This document shows positions 42,404 through 52,000 of a stretch of 64,000 bases of DNA, one piece after another. This DNA comes from Lentinus brumalis (Eukaryota; Basidiomycota; Agaricomycetes; Polyporales; Polyporaceae): assembly GCA_001792895.1 (NCBI GenBank), contig MARA01000056.1, forward strand, positions 124,001 through 188,000. Reading direction: 5' to 3'. The position numbers and the translations under genes were made by a program. The stretch's first letter is position 1, and each line of letters opens with the position of its first letter. Under the pieces are notes generated by a model. It was given only the letters and a program-made list of their open reading frames with translations, did no database searches and was not told where the DNA came from.

Positions 42404-43216
42404 ATGGGGACCTGCACTCAGCTTGCGCACGCGAAGTCACATCTGACCGGCCTTTCTATCATGCGCACTGCGCCAAGCAAGTTGAGTGCAACTGGATGCG
42501 CGGCGACGAAGGATCTGGACGATTTGGACGGCTCCGACACACTCAAATTCTCAGACGTCAGCACCTCGAGTGCAGAGCTGAGTAAACAATCCCTTGTTAA
42601 CGTCGGTGTCCCTTCCGAGTGGACTGGTCGACTGCAAAGGCGTTTCACTGATTCTGATCAGTTGTAGCAGATAGCGACCTCGAGCGGTGGCGAACGACCT
42701 CAGCCGGAGGCGTGCAGACGTGGCGAATTTTGTACAGATCTGAAACTACCGTATCGGAAAGGAAGCACAGAGGAATGCTGAACCGAGCCGAGAGGCAATT
42801 GCGCCGCGGGAGAAACTTTCAGGAGGATGCGCAAGGCGATGCCGAGCAGCCTGGCGTACCTACGGAACATGAACGCCGCGCACAGACGCTTCCGACTGCG
42901 AACGCGGCTCGACGAGGTCAAGGTCGAAGAGGTGCTGCCAGGACGAGACCCGGGGGCTATGAAGACGGCAAGTCCGAAAGAGGCCGGGGGTCCTCACTCG
43001 GTGCCGCGAACCGAAGGACCGACGATAGCAACGCATGCCGCAGGAAGCACGACTCGCAGCGGCCAGCACGTGGACTCGACGCCGTCGCAGGAAGAGGAGA
43101 CAGGTGCGGTCCGGGAGGCAGAGGGACGGCACGAGCACGTTGGGGGTCAGATGCACAAGCTGCTGAACGAGCGTCGGAGCGAGGATCAAGACACGGCATC
43201 GAAGTTGGTTGGATAG
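42404..43216 (+). pseudogene. probable degenerate relic of the Cys-His family
   Basis: An ATG at 42404 opens MGTCTQLAHA, like the MPQC start of the family. A shifted frame then reads REVTSDRPFYHAHCAKQVE, resembling the RFCPVH or LFCHAH part with Cys replaced by Tyr. No intact frame links them. Further on, 42827-43216 is open and encodes an Arg/Glu-rich helical and Thr/Ser-rich stretch (SLAYLRNMNAAHRRFRLRTR) like the tails of the genes at 14489 and 11538. I read this as a decayed third gene of the right-hand cluster. The evidence is suggestive only. Confidence 0.3.
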
Positions 43217-44370
43217 ATCCGAACGGAGGTGCAGGGCACCAAAATGGCGAGCGGAGGAAGAGGCAGTCCAAGCGACGGGCTAAAGTTGGCGGGCAAGGTC
43301 GCGCTGGTGAGCAAAGAATCCATCGGTACGTGACGGTGTTGCCTCCCGAAGTGCTTGACGACAAGCGTCTTTCTCTGTACTGTGGACGGCGCAGCGCTCG
43401 TTCAGTGGGGGCCTACAGGACAGGGATCCAGTGATCATGCGGTGAGTGCGACTGGTACCTAGTGTCCGCCGCGCTGAGACTGACAGTGATAGAGAAACTT
43501 ACCGCGCACGACAATAGCTTGACCGACAGAGTCGAAAAGAACGTCCGCTAACCCATGCATCAGGCTGTCAACGGGTCCTCTTCAAGAGTCGGAAGGAATT
43601 GAGACGAAGTCACCGGTCGTAGTCATGGGCGGGATGCAAGGACTGTAACGAGCGGCGTCTCGTCATTTTATCCCGAAAATTTGCTCGCCTTAGCGATATA
43701 CTTCCGCGATGCAGGACGACGACTCCGAGGATGTGGATTTGCTTCCGTCGAGTGAGATCGCGATCGTACGGGTGAACCTGTTCCGGACACTCTGTGTGGC
43801 CGATTTGGGCCGATCGAGATCTCCGCCGCTTCTCCATCTCCTCAACCCCTGTCACGGCGGGAAGCATATACACCGGCGGGGCGTGGACCTACAAGGTAAC
43901 ACAACATCTGGCAGGGTCTGCAGAGGTCGTTAACCCATCCCAACAGCGCATGGGTTCGTTGGTGGTGCGATGGTGCTGTCAGGCCCGGCTTTCTACGGTC
44001 TACCTCCTGCGTTCAACAGAAAGGCTGCGCGGTACTCACTGTCAGAGTCTGAACTCCTTCTGCCTTTCGGACTTCCTGGCCTGGCAAGTAATTGAAGCCC
44101 CGTCGGACAGACGGGACTGCCACACCACGCCGTCCAGATGCTCGAAGCGCAGCCTCGGAGCGCTGAACACACGACAGAACCTTCCGCCACCGGTCTGTGC
44201 GCAGCGCAACGCCCATGTCGGGACGGCGTATGTACAGCGCATCGCGCAGTCGGGATTCTGGCATCCGGGGACATGCTGTCTCGTAGGTCCGTCATTATGG
44301 ACGGAGATTTGGGCCGAGGGTCGAAGTCGACTGTCGCAGACTCGCAGTCGGATGTCAATGATGATGGTTG
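43217..44370. other. no gene seen
   Basis: About 1.15 kb without supported coding sequence before the first segmental copy. Confidence 0.4.
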
Positions 44371-45861
44371 TAATCGTGATATCCATTCCAATCGTGTGTG
44401 CGTATCTCTAAATGTAAAAAGTCGTGATGTCTACCTGCAGAGCTACAACTATAACCTACTACAGCGGGCTACAGAAAACAGAAAACGGAGACAGGGAACG
44501 GAGACAGGCACAGGAAGATGCGGATGGAGGATCCGGGTCGTGCGAGATGGTAAAAGTACAGTGCGGGTATGCGCCCCGGGAAAATTACAATTATCTATGC
44601 GATAGCGAGTGAGGGTTCGAGCGTCATGCGGGAATTCCGGAAGCGCAATCACGGGAAAGGAGGAAGAGCACGGTGGAAGAATTAAGGAAAGTGTACAGCG
44701 TGCAGGGGAGAAGAGGCGGAGATGAAGGAAGCAGCGTCCATGGAGGAACCCTCCGAAGCATAATGTGAGAGAATAGACATGGGAAGCACCGCAGTTCGGA
44801 CAGCGGGTCGTCGGGGCACGGAACGGAGGAAACAAGGGCGCAGCGGAAGACGCGGTGGCCGTCACCGGGACGCCGAGCGCCGCCTGCTGCTATCCCGCCT
44901 CACGGAGCGTCCACCCGAGCGGCCGTCGCCCCACTCGATCTTCGGGGTGAGGTTCGTGAGAAGCCGCTTGAAGAGCGGGTCTGCGCTCGTCTTCGTCGGG
45001 CTGCTGCCCTTGCTGCGGCTCCCGCTGCTGTGCGAGTGCGACATCGTGCGCGTGTGCGACGACGACGACTTGCGCGAGTCGCTCACGACCTCGAGGCGGC
45101 CGCCCTTGGGCGGGGCGATGATGTACTGCTCGCCCTTGCGCGGCGGCGGGAGCTTGATCGCCTGCCCGGGCACGTACTTGTACTCCATCACGACCTGGCG
45201 CGTCCCGGGCGGCGGTGGCGGGTAGCCCGCCGGAGATGTCCGCGGGACGGCTTGATGTGCGCCGGGAGCCACAGGGGTCGGGTATGGGTAGCGGCCTGCT
45301 GGAGGCTGCGAACCTGTGCGGTTGCGTGATGAAGATGAGGGGCGTGGTGCGCGCGGGTCGGGCTGGGCGGCGTAGGCGTACGCTCGCGAGGTGTGCCCTG
45401 GCGGTGGGCTCGCAGCGGCGGCGGGCAGAGTCCGGGAGCGGGTGGGCTGCGGACGGTCGTGGTGCCGAGGTGCTGGCTGGGGGTATGTCTCTTGCCGGGC
45501 GGGGGTGCGGGCAGCCGGGCGAGAGGAGGACGCCTGGTCCTCGGGGAGGAAGGGGTTGGAATATGTGGGAGCGTGATACCTTTGCTCGGTCGCCCACTTC
45601 CCAACTCCCTTCATTTTGGCTTGGTAACGCTCGATGGCGTCCGGGGAGTAGTCGCATTCCGTCATCGGGGTGTGGCTGGGTGAGGGCAGAGGCTTGGATG
45701 GGTGGCCAACGTCGTGTAGCGAGAGAAGCCGCAGAACATGGCGGGGACAGTGGGTGTGTGTTCGGACGAGACGGGGTATATGTAGGGCGAGCTAGTGCAG
45801 AACAACAGGATGCTGACGCGAGGGGCAGGAGGAGGGCAAGTGATGGATCCCGTCCCGGACT
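44371..45861. repeat. segmental duplication, copy 1
   Basis: Matches 62541-64000. From 44611 (equivalent to 62750) to 45861 the copies run at a constant offset of 18139 bp with only a handful of substitutions. Before 44611 similarity drops sharply and includes indels. The copy contains the Pro/Ser-rich gene on the minus strand. The match reaches the window end, so the full length of the unit is unknown. Confidence 0.92.
44862..45665 (-). CDS. Pro/Ser-rich low-complexity protein, copy 1
   Basis: Single open frame of 267 residues from the ATG at 45665; a TATATG element lies about 110 bp upstream. N-terminus MTECDYSPDAIERYQAKMKG shares the P-x2-I-x2-Y-x9-W spacing with the larger gene at 30180. 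The centre is Pro/Ala/Ser/Arg-rich and probably disordered, with Tyr-Pro motifs. A more structured stretch follows, EYKYVPGQAIKLPPPRKGEQ then YIIAPPKGG, then a Ser-rich segment. A conserved-looking end, DPLFKRLLTNLTPKIEWGDG, precedes a basic Arg/Ser tail. No signal peptide, membrane helix or enzyme motif is visible. The protein is unchanged in the second copy (63001-63804). The function is unknown; the identical coding copies suggest recent duplication or conversion. Confidence 0.62.
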   Translation of the reverse strand: MTECDYSPDAIERYQAKMKGVGKWATEQRYHAPTYSNPFLPEDQASSSRPAARTPARQETYPQPAPRHHDRPQPTRSRTLPAAAASPPPGHTSRAYAYAAQPDPRAPRPSSSSRNRTGSQPPAGRYPYPTPVAPGAHQAVPRTSPAGYPPPPPGTRQVVMEYKYVPGQAIKLPPPRKGEQYIIAPPKGGRLEVVSDSRKSSSSHTRTMSHSHSSGSRSKGSSPTKTSADPLFKRLLTNLTPKIEWGDGRSGGRSVRRDSSRRRSASR

Positions 45862-47297
45862 GGCAAGTTAAGTACTCGCTAACCCTGCAATTATCGGGTC
45901 AGTGACTTATCGAAATAGGCTCCGCCAATCTATTGTCTGTTAGCCGCATTCACCTCTCCGAGCGGTGCACACTCGCTGTTGTGCTGTCCACGACCATCTA
46001 GGCAGCAAGATGCTCACCGAGACCACCCCGATCCTCGGTGATCGCCGAGCGTCGATCGCGGTGCCAGGCGCCCGCGAACGTTGCGTCACCGCGACGCGAC
46101 TTGGCTGCACTGGCTGCTGTCTGCCTTGGCTGCTGTCTGCCCGGGCACTCGCTGTTGCTCCTTGTTTGCTCGCCCTCGTCTCTCGCCCTCGCGCCGCTCT
46201 CAACCCTCTCTGCCCTCTCGTCCGACCGCCGCTGTCAAGCCCCCTCCGACTTCGCTCGTGCGTCCTTGCATGCGCTCTCGCCCTTGCATGTCCCTCCCCT
46301 TGGATCGCTCCGCCCCCCTCTGTGTGCTCCCCTCGTCCGCTCTCTGCTACGCGCTCCAAACTCCCTTCCCGCCAGCCTCCGTTGGTCAAGGCCTCAAGGC
46401 TGCCGGAGTGTTGCTGTGATAGGTCAACGAGCAGATTCTGGGTACGGGCACAGGGCATACAGTATGTTCTACTACTCTTTTCGCAGTGCTTCCCTCGTCC
46501 CCACTCGCATCCAATCCCGTCGCGATGGGTCTCTCTCTCTGCCCGCCTCTAGCTCCCAAGGTCGGGCGACCGGCTTGAGCACCGAGGCCAAGTCAACCCG
46601 CAACAACGGTGAGTCTTGACTGTAGGCGTCGCCAGATTCCAATCCCTCGTGCACGTACAACTCGCCCCTTGCCCTCGCCTTTTGCTTCTCTTCCCCCAGC
46701 AGTGTTCAATTTCCAAGCTTGCGCACGCCCTCACCCGGCCAGTAATGCATCAGCCCACCTTTGTATCAAAATAACGCCGCGGTCAAACAGCTACACGACG
46801 TCTCTGCAAGTCGTTCAAGAGCGGATTAGTTCTCCGTCGCCCTCGCACGGCGATTCCATGTCGCAATCTAGTCCATCCAGGTAAGAAAATTCTCATTATC
46901 CCGGTCTTTATACAAGAGAACATGCTGATACTCTACCTATACGGTCTATCAACGCTTCTACGACGAACGTTAACGTCCTCGTAGCGATTCGACGAGGTCG
47001 CTGCGACGCCGTTCTCATTGCTTTTCACGGGCGCCTACATACTCGACCAGCTCCGCCCACTGCTACTCAACGAGTACTAACGACAACTACCACGAACCAA
47101 TAGCAAACACGAGATGGGTAAGTGCTGCAGAAGCGTCTATACAGCCACTTTCGGCCAAGACGTTAACCTGAGACTGCTCCGACGCACAAGGTAAGGCACA
47201 ATAGCCGCGACCCGTCGCTCAAGACAGCAGGCGCGCTCTCAAACCCTCTCACGACGGCATATGAGGTAGCGCGAACCGCCTGTGCCCGCGGGTATGC
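45862..47297. other. no confident gene; CT-rich tract
   Basis: A pyrimidine-rich stretch at 46090-46380 reads open in several frames at once, a sign of skewed composition and not of coding. A possible plus-strand exon ends at a GTAAGA donor near 46882 (SPSHGDSMSQSSPSR) and could belong to the tandem-repeat locus to the right, but no model can be completed. Confidence 0.35.
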
Positions 47298-47457
47298 GCT
47301 AGAAGCACGACACACCGCGGCGTGCCACGACGATTGGAGTGCCGCCACTCGCTCGGGCCTAGCGGCCCACTGAACACCAAGGACGCGCGACGGCACTCCT
47401 CAATACCGTACTCAGCGACCTTTCCAGCGAGAAGGACGACGTCTGAGACGTCGCCAG

Positions 47458-47462
47458 GCGGC
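47458..47462. repeat. target-site duplication (left)
   Basis: GCGGC, repeated at 56243-56247 immediately outside the other LTR. Confidence 0.9.
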
Positions 47463-47806
47463 TGTAAGGTGTCGAAGCGCTGTCCGCTAGACTGTCGGCA
47501 AGCTGGGCGGAAGTCGAGGGGGCGGAAAGAGCGTCGAAGGCACCGGAGCGCAGAGACACACGATGAATGAGTAGGAAAGACTCTGTATGTCAAGAGCTGG
47601 GGTATCGAACCCTGGTACATGAGTGCTAAGTACTGTACACGACAAGACTTGTGAGACAACCGGAACACAAAAGGTACAGTACAATAAGAGAACGAATAAG
47701 GAAACTAGAAGTCGTACGAGACTGGATACAAGACAATGAGACCTGAGAAGACGGCCTGAACCGGCCGTCGTCCGAACGCGGTAAGCTAGACGCCGCTCGC
47801 CTTACA
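47463..47806 (-). repeat. 3' LTR
   Basis: 344 bp, TG...CA. I found no difference from the 5' LTR on visual comparison. It contains, on the minus strand, GGTTCGATACC, which fits the tRNA B-box consensus, but no foldable tRNA. Confidence 0.95.
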
Positions 47807-47816
47807 CTCGCCCTCC

Positions 47817-47838
47817 AGGACTCGTGCGTACGAGTCCT
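47817..47838. other. perfect 9-bp stem-loop next to the 3' LTR
   Basis: AGGACTCGT and ACGAGTCCT around a 4-base loop, 10 bp inside the 3' LTR. The neighbouring purine stretch GGAGGGCGAG just before the LTR (minus strand) is the only polypurine-tract candidate. Confidence 0.6.
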
Positions 47839-47893
47839 ACTCTCTGCGACTAGCAACCGCGTGTCCTTTCTTCTTCGGCTACCACCAACGGCC

Positions 47894-48573
47894 TCAGAGC
47901 GCCAGGCTGGCCAACGGGCCATCGTCGTCGTCGAAAGAAGGGGAATGGTCGCGATCGAAGTCGTCATGATGGTCATCGTCGCCGGTGAGGTCGACAATCA
48001 TGTCTTCCTCGGGTTCAGCGGACAAGGTACGCTCGCGGTCGTTCTCGTCCTCGTCCTCGGCGTGTTCTTCGACCACATCCGCCTCCATCTCACGGCGCGC
48101 AGTACGCTTCTTGCCAGCACGCCGTCCACGCTTCTTGCCAAGAGTCGTGTCCGAGACGGGACCCATACGCGCCACAAGGCTAGCAGCCCGAGCGAACTTG
48201 CCTCGGCCACGTCCTCCACCACGATATCCACCCCGGCCACGTCCTCCGAAGCCTCTACCGCGCCCTCCAAGAGTCCCGAAACGTGGGGCAGCCCGAACGG
48301 TGGGGCGATAAGCTGCCTCGCCTGCCTGACGCGCTAGGTCAGCGACTTGGGCCTGGACTACAGCGCTGTGGCGCAAGAAGGCATCGAAGGCCCCGGTCGA
48401 CATGGACACTGCATTGTTGGCGGGGATAGTGATGTGATGATGAGCGGCGGGCTGAACGGGAGGACCAGGGTACGGCGGAGGGTTCAGCGCGCGGTCAACG
48501 ATGACTCGGAAGTCGTCCGGGTTGGGTGCTGCGGGATGCTGTAGACGGTACATGTCGTACCCCTCCGGCGGGG
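47894..48573 (-). pseudogene. C-terminal tail of Pol, third frame
   Basis: Open from the second frame break to a stop at 47894. It starts PPEGYDMYRLQHPAAPNPDD, then a Pro/His-rich part, an RGRGFGGRGRGG-type RGG segment and a basic KKRGRRAGKKR stretch. A Glu/Asp-rich acidic end with VDLTGDDD follows. The RGG and basic segments suggest RNA or nucleosome binding; the acidic end resembles a SUMO-interacting motif (VDLT). Both are inference. The sequence fits an extension of the same polyprotein and not a separate gene, since an ATG at 48631 lies in the overlap. Confidence 0.6.
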
Positions 48574-49052
48574 CCCCGGGTAAGTCTGAGCGGTCGGATT
48601 GGCGAGGAACATATTGAAAGCTAGGTTCCACTCCTGGCAGCGGACGGCGCGGTCGGCGGTGTACGCGGGAGGCATGTCAAGATGTAAGACAAGTGGGGTT
48701 ACGACTCGATGAAGAGAGGTATGTCCGTACACGTTCTTGGTCCCCGTCCATATACCCTGACGTGTCTTGTAAGGCGACACACTGGCGACCTCGAGACCAA
48801 CGCCACAAACTCGGACGGAGTTAACGGGTATGGCAGACAAGGTCGTCTGCGATCGCGGTGAGCTATCACGCAGGTTCCGAACGCTCGAGATCCCCATAGC
48901 TTCACAATACTCTGACAGGGCTTGTAGATGTTTGACGTCGGCGTATGGAGCCCACGTCACATCCCCAGTAGACCATTGGAGTTCGAACTCGGCGTCCGAG
49001 CCCTTGCCCACATGTGACAAGATGCGATCGACCGCCCACTCGCGCGGGTTCT
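48484..49052 (-). pseudogene. chromodomain part of Pol, in the minus-one frame
   Basis: Continuation of the polyprotein after a frame break in the GGG run at 49053-49055. This frame reads ENPREWAVDRI, then SHVGKGSDAEFELQWSTGDV and TWAPYADVKHLQ, a chromodomain-like fold (aromatic residues in the FELQW...TWAPY core) as at the C-terminus of chromoviral integrases, which targets insertion to chromatin. It then continues to CQEWNLAFNMFLANPT, where the frame breaks again at the GGGG run 48574-48577. One base is missing at each site relative to the inferred frame. The rest of the pol is intact, so the breaks are very recent or are base-calling errors. Confidence 0.7.
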
Positions 49053-52000
49053 CCCGAACCCGGGCAACTGGTGAAATTGGCGGCCAGGAAACCGGCGATC
49101 GTCGTTTGGAATATGCGGGCGCAAGAGCGACGCATGGAAAGCGTCGTGGATTCCGCGGGCACGCAACTCTCTCGGCAGGTCGAGCTGGTACGTAGCCCCG
49201 TCTACAATAACCTTACTAATGCTGAAAGGTCCCAGGTACTTCGGGACTAGCTTGCGCGCACGGCCTTGTGGCAGCGCCAAGTTCTTTGTAGACAAGTACA
49301 CAAGATCGCCTTCCGTGAACGAGGCCGGCCGACGGCGGCGGTTAGCCTGCACCGTCTGCCCGACTCTCGCTGCAATGATAGCATCGTGCGCGGCCATAAC
49401 CGCCTGTTTCATACGCAATGCGAACGTTCGAACACCAGGATAGTCGGACTCGCCCGACCATACAAGGCTACGCGGCATCTGCCCGTAATTCAGAAAAAAC
49501 GGTGAGAATCCGGTCGTCTCAGACCGGGCCATATTCATGGCTAACTCGATTGCTGGCAGCCGTTGTACCCAGTCAGTCTGGTCGGGACTCACGCACTGCC
49601 GCAGCATTTGCGTCATGGTGCGATTCGCGCGTTCAGTCGCGCCATCAGTCTGCGGATGGTAAGAGGATGAGAGGCGAAGCTCGGTCCCGAGCAGCTCATG
49701 TAAGCGACGCCAGAAGATACTGGTGAACAGGGAATCGCGATCGCTGATAATCCTCTCCGGCAGGCCATGTAACTTATATACATGTTCGAACACGACCTCC
49801 GCAACATCCTTGGCCCCATATGTCTGTTTGGTGGGAACTAGATGCACCATCGACGTCAAGTGGTCAATTATAACACAGATCATGTCGAACGTGCCGTGAC
49901 GATTCTGGGAACCAGGTAGTGGTCCCACGAAATCTATTCCAATGTACTGCCATGGACGCCGAGGTACCGGAAGCGGACGCAGCAGTCCCATGGGACGGGT
50001 AGTTGTTGTTTTAGTCGTCGCGCATACTCCGCAAGTCTGACAATACGCGGCCACGTCACTAACCATTTCTGGCCACCACAGCTCACCGCGGAGGTAGTCG
50101 AGTGTCTTACGACTTCCGAGATGTGCTAGTAGCGAATGAGCATGGCGGATCAACAGCTCACGAGCCTTCCGTGGCCCCAGAAGCACGTCAGGGACACATA
50201 ACAGGTACGAGTCGCCCTCCTGTTTGTATAGCAGACCGTCGGTGTACTGAAACAGCGGAAACGCAGCTGGGTCTGCGACAATCTTGCGGAAATAGGCGTC
50301 GTCCGTATAGCGGCCGCGAAGGCACGTCGGGAAGGACAGCCCAAGCTCGCTCGCAGTCGACACCACGGTGCTGAGAACACCCGACGCCGGACTGTCCAGT
50401 CGGCCGGATGTGCCCGTCGACCCGACGTCCGAGGGAACACGCTGGAGTCCGGTCGCAGCACCATGGGACAAGTCATCCGAAATCGGAGCTGTGGAGATAC
50501 CAGACTGTGTCGCCGCGGAAGTGTGGTCAAGCATGGTGAGTGCTGTGTCACTACGCAGCTTGTCTGACTCATCCTCACTGGCGGTCACGCTGGCCTGAAT
50601 CGAAGCAGACGTGCAATCAGTCAGCGCCGAACTGCGCGGTCCGCGATGAGCTCCCAGGCCAGCCATGCGGCGGTAGTCACCGGGATCCCTTGGGTGCTGA
50701 GCTAGTCGAGCCGAGCGACGGGGTGCGAAGTCAATAACCGCCGCAGCAGCCGTGTATATCGCCCGCACCGTCTGTGCACTGAGGTCAGAGTGCACGCTTG
50801 CAGCATCCTCGTCATCCATACTAACATATTCTGATCCAGCGCGTTCAATGCCGACTGGCTCGTCGCTGTAGATGCGCGACAGTGCATCGGCAAGAACGTT
50901 CGTGGATCCAGGAATGTAGCAGATGTCGAAATTGAACTCATGTAAGACGTCGAGCCAGCGATTCTGTCTCGGGGACAGTTGCTTCTGTCGCATCAGATGT
51001 TCTAACGCCTTGTGATCTGTGCAGATTCGAAATTGTGCGCCGTAAAGCAACGGTCGGAAGCGCTTCAGCGACTCAATGATGGCGAGAAGTTCACGCTCGT
51101 GCACCGGATAGTTCTGCTGCGCAGGCTGGAACTTGCCCGACCAGAATGTGACTATGCGAGCCTTCGCGAGATCGTCTCCCTGACTGATGTAACCACTCGC
51201 CCCCGTCAGCGACGCATCCGTCACGAGGTTAATCATAGCTGCTCCCTCAGAGAAGTCAAGTGCGACCCGGCGATTATTGCGCCAGCGATGTACGACATCT
51301 TTCACTTGCTCAAAAGCACGTTGCTGAGTGGGACCCCATTTCCAGGGCCTGGTAGTACCTGTCAGCGGCGCAAGAACACCCATGGGTATCCGAATCCCTT
51401 CGCAGTCTGGTGCCAGGAACCCGACCGCGCCGAGAAAACTGCTAAGGAGACTCTTGTTAGTGGGAACTTTCCAGTTCACCACCGAGTCGACCTTATGGGG
51501 ATCCATGGCAATCCCATGTTCGTCGATGATGTGACCCAAAATCTTCAATTTCGATGCGAAGAACTGCATCTTATCAGCCCCGAGAAAGAACTTCTCTTTG
51601 CGCAGTACGTCAAAGATCATCCGAACATGCTTGACATGATCCTCAATTGTATCTGAGTAGATCACAATATCATCAAGGTACACGTCCATAAAGACGCCGA
51701 TGTATGACGAGAAGATATAGTTCATGACCGCTTGGTACGTCGCCGGACCATTCACGTCGCCTTGCTGTAGCACCAAACTGACCATGGTGCCGTCAGGTGT
51801 GGAGAACAGCGTACGCGGTACATGCTCAGGCACAACACGAATCTGTTCGTAGGCATCCTTGCCGTCGATCAGACTTCGGTACTTATGGCTGACAACATTA
51901 CGCAGGATAGCATCCATATCCGGGAGCGGCGCAGTCATCTTCTGCGTGTTCGCGTTTTGCTGACGCTTGTCCACCACCGTTCGCAGACGTAGAATACCAT

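Noticed and set aside
45965..46619. Long plus-strand open frames near 46 kb
   Set aside because: Open in several frames at once over a pyrimidine-rich tract; composition artefact.
47580..47680. tRNA gene in the LTR
   Set aside because: Only the T-loop/B-box part fits. The T stem has three pairs and no acceptor or anticodon arm can be folded.
48574..49055. Programmed minus-one ribosomal frameshifting between integrase and chromodomain
   Set aside because: Neither site has an X XXY YYZ slippery heptamer in the zero frame, and two successive events would be needed. Base loss in G runs is simpler.
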